Origin: Streptomyces sp. SolWspMP-5a-2
GTDB taxonomy: Bacteria > Actinomycetota > Actinomycetes > Streptomycetales > Streptomycetaceae
Assembly: GCF_900091845.1 (NCBI RefSeq)
Contig: NZ_FMCI01000220.1
Span: forward strand, 1-55,784
Length of the DNA: 55,784 nucleotides
Reading direction: 5' to 3'
The first letter of the stretch is position 1; every line of letters starts with the position of its first letter. Below are positions 26,051 through 33,973 of the stretch, piece after piece. The notes below the pieces were generated by a model. That model was not told the origin of the DNA and searched no databases. It saw nothing but the letters and a program-made list of their open reading frames with translations. The translations under genes and the position numbers were made by a program.

Positions 26051-26214
26051 CCGGTGATCCTAGCGGCGCGGCCGGGGCCGGGCGGGCGTCCCCCGGCGCG
26101 TCCCGCGCCCCCGCGCGGGGCGCGGGAAATCTCCGCCCGGAAATCGGCGGCCTGATGTTTTCCGTGTGTCCGGTTGACCATTTATCGCCGCGTTGTGCCG
26201 GCCGCCGACCGGGC

Positions 26215-26243
26215 GTTCGACTGGGCACATCCCTCGGTTGAAC
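26215..26243. promoter_or_regulatory. StrR-type activator box before mbtH
   Basis: GTTCGACTG-N11-CGGTTGAAC agrees with the known StrR-family consensus GTTCGACTG-N11-CAGTCGAAC at 16 of 18 arm positions with the right spacing. It is 198 bases before the MbtH start, in a 390-base gene-free region, and the cluster encodes a StrR-type activator. Confidence 0.8.
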
Positions 26244-26440
26244 GCCGTCTTTACTTGAGCGGGACCCCGATTGTTCGATGGACCAGGTCGATGCGGCGAG
26301 GCCCGGTTCGGGAGTTCCCGCCCCACGGACCCGGGTTTCCGTTGTTCCACCCGCATGCCGAGGCCGCCGGAGCGCGCCCGCACGGTGTGCCCGAGTACGG
26401 CCCGCTATCCGTTCGCAGGAGCCGATGCACTGGAGGAACC

Positions 26441-26674
26441 GTGAGCGAGGACGTGTCCCGCGAGAGCCAGGACGACCTTTATCTCGTCGTCCGCAACCAC
26501 GAGGAGCAGTATTCGATCTGGCGCAGCGACAGGCCGGTGCCCTCGGGGTGGGAGACGGTGGAGGGCCCCGACGCCAGGGAGAACTGCCTCGGCCGTATCG
26601 AGGAGTTGTGGACCGACATGCGTCCGGCGAGTCTCAGGGCCGCCATGGCCGCCGCCGAGAACAAGAATTCTTGA
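26441..26674 (+). CDS. MbtH-like NRPS chaperone
   Basis: The 77-residue protein has the full MbtH signature: NHEEQYSIWRSDRPVPSGWE, then NCLGRIEELWTDMRPASLR, including the three invariant Trp. MbtH proteins bind adenylation domains and are needed for their folding or activity. GGAGG precedes the GTG by four bases. The frame is open upstream through the StrR box, which is not coding. It is the first gene of the biosynthetic run and is 64 bases before the A-PCP-TE gene; any of the five adenylation domains in the cluster may need it. Confidence 0.96.
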   Translation: MSEDVSRESQDDLYLVVRNHEEQYSIWRSDRPVPSGWETVEGPDARENCLGRIEELWTDMRPASLRAAMAAAENKNS

Positions 26675-26738
26675 TTCCTTTCCTCTCTCGGTCGCCTTTT
26701 CCGGCATCGAATCGACGACAGCGGTCGGAGTTCTCCGT

Positions 26739-29405
26739 ATGGGACAGACAGGTTCTTCGCACATGCCAAGCCCCGGGTGGGAACCGGGCGCGCTCGTGCA
26801 CCGACAGGTGCGGGAGCGGGCGCTCGCCCGGCCGGACGCGGTCGCCCTGACCGACGGCGCCGGTGCCCAGGTGACCTACCGGGAACTCCTCCGACGCTGG
26901 GAGCGGCTGGCCGGGGCGCTGCGGGAGTGGGGCGTGGGCCCCGAGGTCCCGGTGGCCGTCAGGCTGGAGCGCTCGCCCGACCTGGTCGTCACGATGCTGG
27001 CGGTCCTGGCGGCGGGCGGCGTCTACGCGCCGATCGACGACACCTGCCCCGAGGAGCGGTTCGCCGCGATCGTCACGGACCTCGGCGCCCCGGTGCTGCT
27101 CACCGACCGCGAGACGCCCCGCCGGGTCGGCGACCTGGTCGCCCGGGTCGCCCACCCCGGGGACGCGGCACCGGCGGGCGCCGACGGCCCCGGGCCGGTC
27201 GTCCCGCACCCGGACAACCTGGCCTACGTCATGAGCACTTCGGGCTCCACCGGGCGCCCCAAGGGCGTGGCGATGACCCACCGAGGGCTCGGCCGGCTGA
27301 TCCGCTGGCAGGCGGCGGACGGTCCTGGCGGCCTGACGACGGTGAGCTTCACCTCGCCCGGCTTCGACGTCACCTTCCAGGAGATCCTCGGCACCCTCGC
27401 GACCGGCGGACGTCTGTGCCTGGTCTCCGAGGAGGCCAGGCGCGACCCCGAGCAACTGCTCGCCGTCCTGGAGAAGGAGGGCGTCGAGCGGGTCTTCCTG
27501 CCGTTCGTGGCGCTCGGCCAGCTCGCCCAGGCAGCGCGCCGCACCGGCCGCTTCCCCCGCTCGCTGCGGCACGTGGTGACCGCGGGGGAGCAACTGGTGA
27601 TCACCGACGCGGTCGCCGAGTTCTTCGGCGCGCTGCCCGGCTGCCGTCTCGACAACCACTACGGGCCGACCGAGACCCACTTGGTCAGCAGCCTGACCCT
27701 GGGCGACGACCGGGGCGGCTGGCCGCGCACCCCGCCGATCGGGCGGAGCGTCGACGGAGCCGACGTCCTGCTGCTCGGCCCCGGCCTCACCCCCGTCCCG
27801 GACGGGGAGCCCGGCGAGATCCACGTCAGGGGCGCGGCACTGGCCCGCGGCTATCTCGGCGCGCCCGCCCCGACCGCCGACCGCTTCCTCCCCGACCCGT
27901 TCGCCGACGAGCCCGGCGCCCGGATGTACCGCACCGGGGACCTCGCCCGGCGGGACGCCGACGGGCTGCTGCACTTCCTGGGCCGCACCGACGACCAGCT
28001 CAAGGTCCGCGGCTACCGCGTCGAACCCGCCGAGGTGGAGCTGGCCCTGTCCCGCTGCCCCGGGGTGCGGGAGGCGGCGGTCGGGGCGCGCACCCTGGCC
28101 GACGGGGTGCGGGCGCTGGTCGCCTACGTGGTGCCCGAGCAGGGGGCGCCGCCGTCGGTCTCGGTGCTCTCCGCGGCGCTGCGCGCGTCGCTGCCCGCCT
28201 ACATGGTGCCGGCCAGGTTCGCCTTCATCGACGCCCTGCCGCTCAGCTCCACCGGCAAGGCCGACCGCAGGAGGCTCGCCGAGGTGCCGCTGCCCGAGCC
28301 GGGCGACCGCACGCGCACCGCGGGGGACCCCGAGACGCTCGCGGCCGAGGTGACCGCCGTCTGGCAACGGGTCCTCGGGCACGACGAGTTCGAGCGCGAC
28401 GAGGACTTCTTCGACGTCGGCGGCGACTCGCTGCTCGCCGCCTGGGTGGTCACCGAGCTGAGCAGGCTCGCGGGCCGGGAGATCGAACTCTCGGTGATCC
28501 TGCGCAACACCACCGTCGACGAACTGGCCGCGTTCCTCGCCGCCGGGCCCGCGGCACCGGCCGCGCACCGGCCGCCGTCCGAACTCATCACGCTGCGGCC
28601 CGGATCGGCCGGGAACGTGCTCTACCTCTTCCATCCGCTCGGCGGTGAACTGCTCACCTACCGGGAGCTGGCCCGGCGCATGGAGTCGCCGGTGCGGGTG
28701 CTCGGGGTGCGCTGGGCGGCCGGTCCCGCCGAGGCGGGCCGCGAACCCTCCCTCGCGGACATGGCGCGCGCCCACCACGAGCAGATCCGGGCGGTGCAGC
28801 CCGAGGGGCCCTACCTGCTGGCCGGTTGGTCCTTCGGCGGCGTCCTCGCCCTCGAAGTGGCGACCCTCTTGCGGGAGTCGGGGCAGCAGGTGGCCTTCCT
28901 CGGGCTGATCGACGCCAACCCGGTCCGTGACCCGCTGAGCGGACTCCCGCCCGCCGAGACGCCCTACCGCGCGCTGCTCGGGCAGGTCCTCGACGAGGTC
29001 GACCGGCGGGCCGCGGACGGCGAGGAGTCGCTCGACGTCGCGGAACTCGCCGCCGACCGGGACTGGGTCGGGCTGATGGGCGGGGCGCCCGCCGTCGGCG
29101 TCAAGGCCGCGTACCTGCGGCGCAGTCTGGCGATGGCCCGGCAGAGCATGGGCGCCCTGGCCGCGCACACCGCCCGCCCGTACCCGGGCGACGTGGACCT
29201 GTTCCAGGCCGGGGCGACCGGCGCCGCGACCCGCGCCCTGCTGCGGGCCGGGCTGGCGGAGGTCGTCGGCGGGGCCGTGCGGGTGCACGAGGTGCCGGGC
29301 GACCACACCGGCATCCTCACCTCCCCGCACGTCACGGTGCTCGCCGGGGCGGTCGACGGGGTTCTGGACGACATCGGGAAGGGGAACGACAGCGATGGAT
29401 CTTGA
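26739..29405 (+). CDS. Stand-alone NRPS: adenylation-PCP-thioesterase
   Basis: The 888-residue protein has no condensation domain. The adenylation domain (about 20-510) shows STSGSTGRPKGVAMTH, FDVTFQEILG, NHYGPTETH, YRTGDLARR and the A10 Lys in STGKADRRRL. A PCP follows (S564 in VGGDSL) and a type I thioesterase (S698 in GWSFGG). By-eye alignment to GrsA gives the specificity residues D-V-Q-F-V-A-H-L-V, which resembles published proline codes (DVQxIAHVV). Such A-PCP(-TE) units load a free amino acid for oxidation on the carrier and then release it. The next genes are oxygenases, one of them proline-hydroxylase-like, and overlap this gene by 11 bases. Substrate is a prediction. Confidence 0.93.
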   Translation: MGQTGSSHMPSPGWEPGALVHRQVRERALARPDAVALTDGAGAQVTYRELLRRWERLAGALREWGVGPEVPVAVRLERSPDLVVTMLAVLAAGGVYAPIDDTCPEERFAAIVTDLGAPVLLTDRETPRRVGDLVARVAHPGDAAPAGADGPGPVVPHPDNLAYVMSTSGSTGRPKGVAMTHRGLGRLIRWQAADGPGGLTTVSFTSPGFDVTFQEILGTLATGGRLCLVSEEARRDPEQLLAVLEKEGVERVFLPFVALGQLAQAARRTGRFPRSLRHVVTAGEQLVITDAVAEFFGALPGCRLDNHYGPTETHLVSSLTLGDDRGGWPRTPPIGRSVDGADVLLLGPGLTPVPDGEPGEIHVRGAALARGYLGAPAPTADRFLPDPFADEPGARMYRTGDLARRDADGLLHFLGRTDDQLKVRGYRVEPAEVELALSRCPGVREAAVGARTLADGVRALVAYVVPEQGAPPSVSVLSAALRASLPAYMVPARFAFIDALPLSSTGKADRRRLAEVPLPEPGDRTRTAGDPETLAAEVTAVWQRVLGHDEFERDEDFFDVGGDSLLAAWVVTELSRLAGREIELSVILRNTTVDELAAFLAAGPAAPAAHRPPSELITLRPGSAGNVLYLFHPLGGELLTYRELARRMESPVRVLGVRWAAGPAEAGREPSLADMARAHHEQIRAVQPEGPYLLAGWSFGGVLALEVATLLRESGQQVAFLGLIDANPVRDPLSGLPPAETPYRALLGQVLDEVDRRAADGEESLDVAELAADRDWVGLMGGAPAVGVKAAYLRRSLAMARQSMGALAAHTARPYPGDVDLFQAGATGAATRALLRAGLAEVVGGAVRVHEVPGDHTGILTSPHVTVLAGAVDGVLDDIGKGNDSDGS

Positions 29406-30282
29406 GGCCGAGCGCCGCCAGTTCGACGAGAAGGGGTTCATGGGGCCCTTCAAGCTCTGGGACCCGGACGTCATGACGGCGTGGTGGAAGGAGCAGCGGG
29501 CCTACCTGCTGGACCCCGCGCACAAGAGCCGGGCCGTCTTCGACAACCCGGTCAACTACGACCGGCACCTGGACGTACCGGGGTTGCGCACCCTGATCAG
29601 CGAACCCGCCATCGTGGAACGCATGCAGAGCGTCATCGGACCCGATGTGCTGTGCTGGCGCACCGAGTTCTTCCCGAAGAACCCCGGCGACTCGGGCACC
29701 GGCTGGCACCAGGTCGAGACGTACGCCATCGGTGAGGCCGAGAAGGGGATGCTCGAAGCGGGCGAGCGCACCGAGGGCGTCCCGATGGAGCTGACCGCCT
29801 GGGTGGCGTTCACCGAGGCGACCAAGGAGAACGGCTGCCTGAAGATGATCCCGGGCAGCCACCGCCGCTGGCGGTACGACGAGACCCGGCCGATCTCCTG
29901 GAACGCGACCGGCAAGGACAACACCTTCTTCGGCTACGACTACGGCGAGTTGCGGCTCGACAAGGACTGGGACCCCGACCAGGAGGACGTCGTCCACCAC
30001 GAGATGGCGCCGGGCGAGGTGGTGCTGTTCACCGCCCGCACCATCCACGGCTCGCACCCCAACACCAGCCGCAGGCAGCGGATGGGCTTCTCGGTGCGGG
30101 TCGTCCCGCCCTCGGTCCGGGTCTACGGCGGCATGACCGAGTTCCACGAGTTCGGCCACCACTTCGACCTGTCCCGGCACGGCTGCGTGCTGCTGGCCGG
30201 GCAGGACGAGGACGGCCTGAACACCATGCGGACCACGAACGCGTGGGACGAACCCTTCATCACCCGTCCGAGGAGCGCCTGA
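29395..30282 (+). CDS. SyrB2-like Fe(II)/2-oxoglutarate enzyme (chlorinating-enzyme family) with HxV motif
   Basis: The 295-residue product matches the carrier-protein-dependent halogenase family (SyrB2, CytC3, BarB): an N-terminal FDEKGFMGPFKLWDPD, then VNYDRHLDVPGL, GPDVLCWRTEFFPKNPGD, and ENGCLKMIPGSHR. Metal ligands are H105 and H218 (RTIHGSHPN); R235 probably binds 2-oxoglutarate. At the position that is Ala in halogenases and Asp/Glu in hydroxylases stands V107 (WHQVET). So the carboxylate ligand is missing, as in halogenases, but with a bulkier residue. It starts inside the A-PCP-TE gene and overlaps the next gene by one base, suggesting that the PCP-bound amino acid is its substrate. 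Halogenation is likely but not certain. Confidence 0.85.
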   Translation: MDLEAERRQFDEKGFMGPFKLWDPDVMTAWWKEQRAYLLDPAHKSRAVFDNPVNYDRHLDVPGLRTLISEPAIVERMQSVIGPDVLCWRTEFFPKNPGDSGTGWHQVETYAIGEAEKGMLEAGERTEGVPMELTAWVAFTEATKENGCLKMIPGSHRRWRYDETRPISWNATGKDNTFFGYDYGELRLDKDWDPDQEDVVHHEMAPGEVVLFTARTIHGSHPNTSRRQRMGFSVRVVPPSVRVYGGMTEFHEFGHHFDLSRHGCVLLAGQDEDGLNTMRTTNAWDEPFITRPRSA

Positions 30283-31163
30283 TGGCCGACACCCAACTGG
30301 CCGGGCGGGTCGACATCGACCCCGCCGCGGTCGCCGAGGACCTCGCCCGCGCGGCCCGCTTCCGCTTCTCCGAGGCGTACAGCGACTACCTCTGCGGCGG
30401 GCTGTGGAAGAGCCTGATGCTGTTCGCCTCCGGGGGCGAGGGCGGCGACGGGCTGATCACCAACTACGACCACGGACGGAAGTCGTCCGTCACCGCCTTC
30501 GGTGAGCAACTGCCGTACCTGCGGCAGGTGGTGGAGCGCAACTTCCACCTGGAGAACCTCAACTTCGCGCGCATCGCGGAGATGACCAACAGCGTCACCG
30601 TCCCGCACCGCGACCTGCTGGAGCTGGAGGACATCCCGCAGGAGGCGCGCAACGCCCACCGCATGCACATCCCGCTGGCGACCAACGAGGGTGCCCTCTT
30701 CACCGAGGACAACGTGGTCTACCGGATGGCGGTCGGCGACGTCTGGTTCTTCGACGCGTCGAAGGTGCACGGCGCCGCCGCCCTGACCACCCGCAGCCGC
30801 ACCCATCTGATCCTCGACTTCACCGACGCCGCCGACGCGTCCGACGTCGTCCGGTTCCCGCTGGAGCTGTCGGGCGGGATACCCGAGGACCGGATCAGCA
30901 AGCGGCCCTCGCTCACCGAGACCGAACTCGAGGCGCTGTACCGGCTGGCCGACGTCGTGGACCTGGAGAACTACCGCGACGTCCTCGGGCTGGTCATCAA
31001 GAAGCACTACCGCAGGGACGGCGGTGAGGACTTCGTCTGGCGGACCCTGACGGAGATCGGCCGCCGCTGCCCCGACCCGGCGGTGCGCACGAAGATCCAG
31101 GAGGAGCTGCGGTTCTTCCTGATGGAACGGTCCGCGCAGACCCCCGACGGAGGAACATCATGA
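30282..31163 (+). CDS. L-proline 3-hydroxylase-like Fe(II)/2-oxoglutarate enzyme
   Basis: The 293-residue product lines up with Streptomyces cis-3-proline hydroxylase from end to end: start with GRVDIDPAAVAEDL, then GLWKSLMLFASGG, EQLPYLRQVVERNF, the metal motif H109-R-D111 in VTVPHRDLLELE, GDVWFFDASKVHGAA with H163, and R173 in SRTHLILDF. A helical C-terminal domain contains LENYRDVLGLVIKKHY. All iron and cosubstrate residues are present. It would hydroxylate proline, a homologue such as pipecolate, or another small amino acid, free or carrier-bound. The proline-like code of the nearby A-PCP-TE supports proline. The ATG overlaps the previous stop. Confidence 0.88.
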   Translation: MADTQLAGRVDIDPAAVAEDLARAARFRFSEAYSDYLCGGLWKSLMLFASGGEGGDGLITNYDHGRKSSVTAFGEQLPYLRQVVERNFHLENLNFARIAEMTNSVTVPHRDLLELEDIPQEARNAHRMHIPLATNEGALFTEDNVVYRMAVGDVWFFDASKVHGAAALTTRSRTHLILDFTDAADASDVVRFPLELSGGIPEDRISKRPSLTETELEALYRLADVVDLENYRDVLGLVIKKHYRRDGGEDFVWRTLTEIGRRCPDPAVRTKIQEELRFFLMERSAQTPDGGTS

Positions 31164-31867
31164 CGACCGAGAGCACCGGCACCTCCCTGGCCGCCCGGCT
31201 GGCGGACAACGAGGTGCACGCCCGCTTCGCCGGGCACGACTTCTTCCGGCAGGTCCACTCCAGGGCCCTCGACCACGAGCAGGTGGAGACCTACCTCGGC
31301 CAGTGGTGGCACCCGCTGCACTACTTCACCACCTTCCTGGCCCGCTGCGTCTCGGTGCTGCCCGACATCGAGTCCAAGAGCGCCATCACCCGCATCCTCA
31401 GCCAGGAGGCCGGCGCCGGATCGGCCCGCGGCGCCCACGAGGTGATCTACGCCCGCAGCATGGAGAAGGCGGGCTACGACCGCGCGAAGGTCACCGGCTC
31501 CGCGCCGTTCCCGGAGACCGCCGACCTGGTGGCCTGCTACGAACGGCTCTCCGGTGAGCGGTTCGCGGCCCTCGGCGGCATCTACGCGACCGAGGTGACC
31601 GACCTGCTGATGGTCTCCAGCATCGGCGAGGCCGTCACCCGCGAGTCCGGCACCGCCCGCAACGCGTGGGTCGACATCCACGTCGCGCAGGAGCCCGACC
31701 ACGTGGAGGAGGCCAACCACGCCCTGCTCGACGGGTTCTCCCCGCAGGACGAGACGACGGTGCTGAAGGCGGCCGAGGAGATGTGGGACCGCTGGACCGC
31801 CTTCTTCGACCGGCTCAGCGTGGAGACCGGCGTGGCGGCCCCCTCGGGCAGGCGCCGCGATGAGTGA
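31160..31867 (+). CDS. Heme-oxygenase-like di-iron oxidase (HDO/TenA-PqqC fold)
   Basis: The 235-residue all-helical protein fits the iron-containing redox family that includes UndA, BesC and SznF. Candidate iron ligands are E83 (LSQEAGAGS), H93 (GAHEVIY), E145 (YATEVTDL), H174, D180 and H187 (DIHVAQEPDHVEEANHAL), spaced as in that family. These enzymes cleave C-C bonds, desaturate or N-oxygenate amino acids and fatty acids. The exact reaction cannot be inferred. GGAGG lies six bases before the ATG, which overlaps the stop of the hydroxylase gene, so it is part of the same tailoring operon. A thiaminase-like TenA role is unlikely in this setting. Confidence 0.82.
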   Translation: MTTESTGTSLAARLADNEVHARFAGHDFFRQVHSRALDHEQVETYLGQWWHPLHYFTTFLARCVSVLPDIESKSAITRILSQEAGAGSARGAHEVIYARSMEKAGYDRAKVTGSAPFPETADLVACYERLSGERFAALGGIYATEVTDLLMVSSIGEAVTRESGTARNAWVDIHVAQEPDHVEEANHALLDGFSPQDETTVLKAAEEMWDRWTAFFDRLSVETGVAAPSGRRRDE

Positions 31868-32981
31868 CGTCCGCGCCTCCTACCTGCGCTTCCCCGGGTG
31901 GACCCAGCACTTCTGGACCTGGGCCACCGGGCGGGCGCTGCCCCACCAGGAACCCCTCATCCGGCACACCTGGGCGAGCTACACCGCGGTGACGCTGGTG
32001 ACCTTCCTCGGCGGGCTCGCCCTCTCCGCGACGGCCGTCTCGGCGCGGTTCCCGCTGTGGGGGCTGGCCCTGGTCGCCGGGTGGGCCCTGACCCTCCAGG
32101 GCGCCCGCACGATGATCCTCGTCATCGCGCACCAGGCGCTGCACCGCAAGTTCTCCGGGAACCGCGGGGTCGACAGGTTCTTCGGCGAACTGGTGACGGT
32201 CCTCAACATCTACAACACCTTCCAGGAGTTCAAGGAGGAGCACTTCGACAACCACCACCGGCGGTCGATCTTCGCCACCGAGCAGGACCCGCCGGTGCAG
32301 TTCCTCTTCCACTTCGGGTTCCTGCCCTCGATGAGCCGCGGCCGGCTGTGGCGCAGGGCGTTCGCCGTGTTCCTCTCGCCGCGCTTCTACGCGGTCACCG
32401 TCGGCGGGCGGCTGCGCTCCAACCTGACGACCGGCACCTGGCGGCGGGCGGGCTTCGTGCTCTGGGCCGGGTTCTGGCTCTCGCTGCCGTTCTGGCTGCC
32501 GCACGGCACGTCGACGCTGCTGCTCGCCTTCGTCCTGCCGGTGATCTTCCTCTCCCAGCTCAGCGCGCTCCTCGACCGCCTCGGCGAACACGCCTGGCTG
32601 ACCCCGGCCGACCCCGAGCAGGACAACCGCTTCTACACGGTGCCCGCCACCTCGGCGCGGTTCTGCGGCGCCCCGGTGCCCGAGCGTGGCCTGCCCGCCG
32701 GGCGGGCCGCGGCGGCCTGGACCGGGTGGCTGCTGGGCACGCTCTTCTACCATCTGCCCAGCAGGTGCCTGGTCGTGGTGGGCGACCTGCCCAACCACGA
32801 CTACCACCACCGCTATCCGACCACCGAGGCCTGGACCACCGCGGCCTACGCGCGCCAGCGCGACATCGACAGCGGCGACCACGGGCCCCCGTACACCGAG
32901 GTGTGGGGCATGTTCCAGGCGGTGGACCGCATGTTCCGGACCATGAGCGAGGTGCCCCGTGACGGAGATCTGGTTGGTTGA
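31860..32981 (+). CDS. Membrane fatty-acid-desaturase-like di-iron protein
   Basis: The 373-residue protein has several membrane helices (about 40-95 and 210-245) and the three histidine clusters of integral membrane desaturases/hydroxylases: HQALH (91-95), HFDNHH (128-133) and NHDYHH (312/313-317). Iron-binding residues appear complete. Members desaturate or hydroxylate lipids, but some in biosynthetic clusters act on amino acids or carrier-bound acyl groups. Its position in the middle of the overlapping tailoring operon (start overlaps the HDO stop) argues for a biosynthetic role. No acyl-ACP ligase or lipo-initiating C domain is visible nearby, so a lipid tail is not obvious. Confidence 0.85.
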   Translation: MSDVRASYLRFPGWTQHFWTWATGRALPHQEPLIRHTWASYTAVTLVTFLGGLALSATAVSARFPLWGLALVAGWALTLQGARTMILVIAHQALHRKFSGNRGVDRFFGELVTVLNIYNTFQEFKEEHFDNHHRRSIFATEQDPPVQFLFHFGFLPSMSRGRLWRRAFAVFLSPRFYAVTVGGRLRSNLTTGTWRRAGFVLWAGFWLSLPFWLPHGTSTLLLAFVLPVIFLSQLSALLDRLGEHAWLTPADPEQDNRFYTVPATSARFCGAPVPERGLPAGRAAAAWTGWLLGTLFYHLPSRCLVVVGDLPNHDYHHRYPTTEAWTTAAYARQRDIDSGDHGPPYTEVWGMFQAVDRMFRTMSEVPRDGDLVG

Positions 32982-33747
32982 CGCCTTCGCGGACGCCGAG
33001 TTCCGGGGCAACCCGGCCGGTGTCGTGCTCTGCCCCGACGGCCTGCCACCGGCCGACCGGATGCAGGAGGCCGCCCGCGCGGCGGGGCTGCCCACCCTCG
33101 CCTTCCTGCACCGGCGGGCCGAGGACCGCTGGCGGGTGCGGTGGTTCACTCCCGGCAAGGAGCTGAACATCTGCGGGCACGCCACCGTGGCGAGCGCCTG
33201 CTACCTGCACGAGGCGGGCGGGGTGGACGACGCGCTCCCGCTGGTCTTCGAGACCGGCGCGGGCGAGCTGTACACCCGCCGGGTGGACGGCGGGTTCGCC
33301 ATCGACCTGCCGGTCATGCGCACCGTGCCCGTCACCCCGCCCCCCGGTCTGGAAGCGGCCCTCGGGGTGGAGCTGACGGCGTGCGAGCGCGCCGAGGACG
33401 ACATCCTCGTCGAGGTCGGCTCGGTGGACGACGTCGCCTCCCTCAAGCCCGACTTCGCGGCGCTCGCGGCGATCGACTGCCGCGGGCACGTGGTGACCGC
33501 CAGGGGCGGCGGCGCGGACTTCGTCTCCCGCACCTTCTTCCCCGCGCTCGGGGTCGACGAGGACCAGGTCTGCGTCTCCGCGCACTGCAAGCTGGCGCCG
33601 TACTGGGCGGAGCGGACGGGCCGGGAGACGATGTCCGCCCTCCAGCTCTCCGAGCGCGGCGGGCGCCTGTCGGTGACCCTCGCCGGTGACCGGGTCCTGG
33701 TGGCGGGGCCCGCGGTGGTGCGGGGCCGCCTGGACGACCTGCCGTGA
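32959..33747 (+). CDS. PhzF-family isomerase/epimerase-like protein lacking the catalytic Glu
   Basis: The 262-residue product has the PhzF/diaminopimelate-epimerase-like fold pattern: VDAFADAEFRGNPAGVVL at the start, RWFTPGKELNICGHATVASA and the mirrored second half with VSAHCKLAPYW in place of the usual CGSA/H segment. In PhzF the general acid/base Glu sits in (L)SETAF; here the segment is GLPTLAFLH, so Thr46 takes its place. The reaction may differ or need another residue. The GTG start with GAGG eight bases upstream overlaps the desaturase gene by 23 bases. It ends the first overlapping run of tailoring genes. Confidence 0.88.
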   Translation: MTEIWLVDAFADAEFRGNPAGVVLCPDGLPPADRMQEAARAAGLPTLAFLHRRAEDRWRVRWFTPGKELNICGHATVASACYLHEAGGVDDALPLVFETGAGELYTRRVDGGFAIDLPVMRTVPVTPPPGLEAALGVELTACERAEDDILVEVGSVDDVASLKPDFAALAAIDCRGHVVTARGGGADFVSRTFFPALGVDEDQVCVSAHCKLAPYWAERTGRETMSALQLSERGGRLSVTLAGDRVLVAGPAVVRGRLDDLP

Positions 33748-33816
33748 ACCCCGCCGGGGAACGTCCGGCCACCGGCCTCCGGCCGCCGTTCCCCGGCGGC
33801 GGCCACCGCCAGAACC

Positions 33817-33900
33817 CCGGTGCACGCCCCGGGAGTTCCGGTGCACGCCGCCCGAATTCCGGTGCACGCCCCGGGAGTTCCGGTGCACGCCACCCGAATT
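33817..33900 (+). repeat. Four tandem 21-base repeats
   Basis: Units start CCGGTGCACGCC and alternate between two endings, CCGGGAGTT and (G/A)CCCGAATT: A-B-A-B. They fill the gap between the PhzF-like and MFS genes, in front of the MFS start. The 21-base period keeps any reading frame. Confidence 0.9.
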
Positions 33901-33973
33901 CCCGCGTCGTTCCGCACCCGCCGGGGGAACACCCCCCGAAAGAGCCCGTCGCAGCCGACCGGACACCGGCGGA

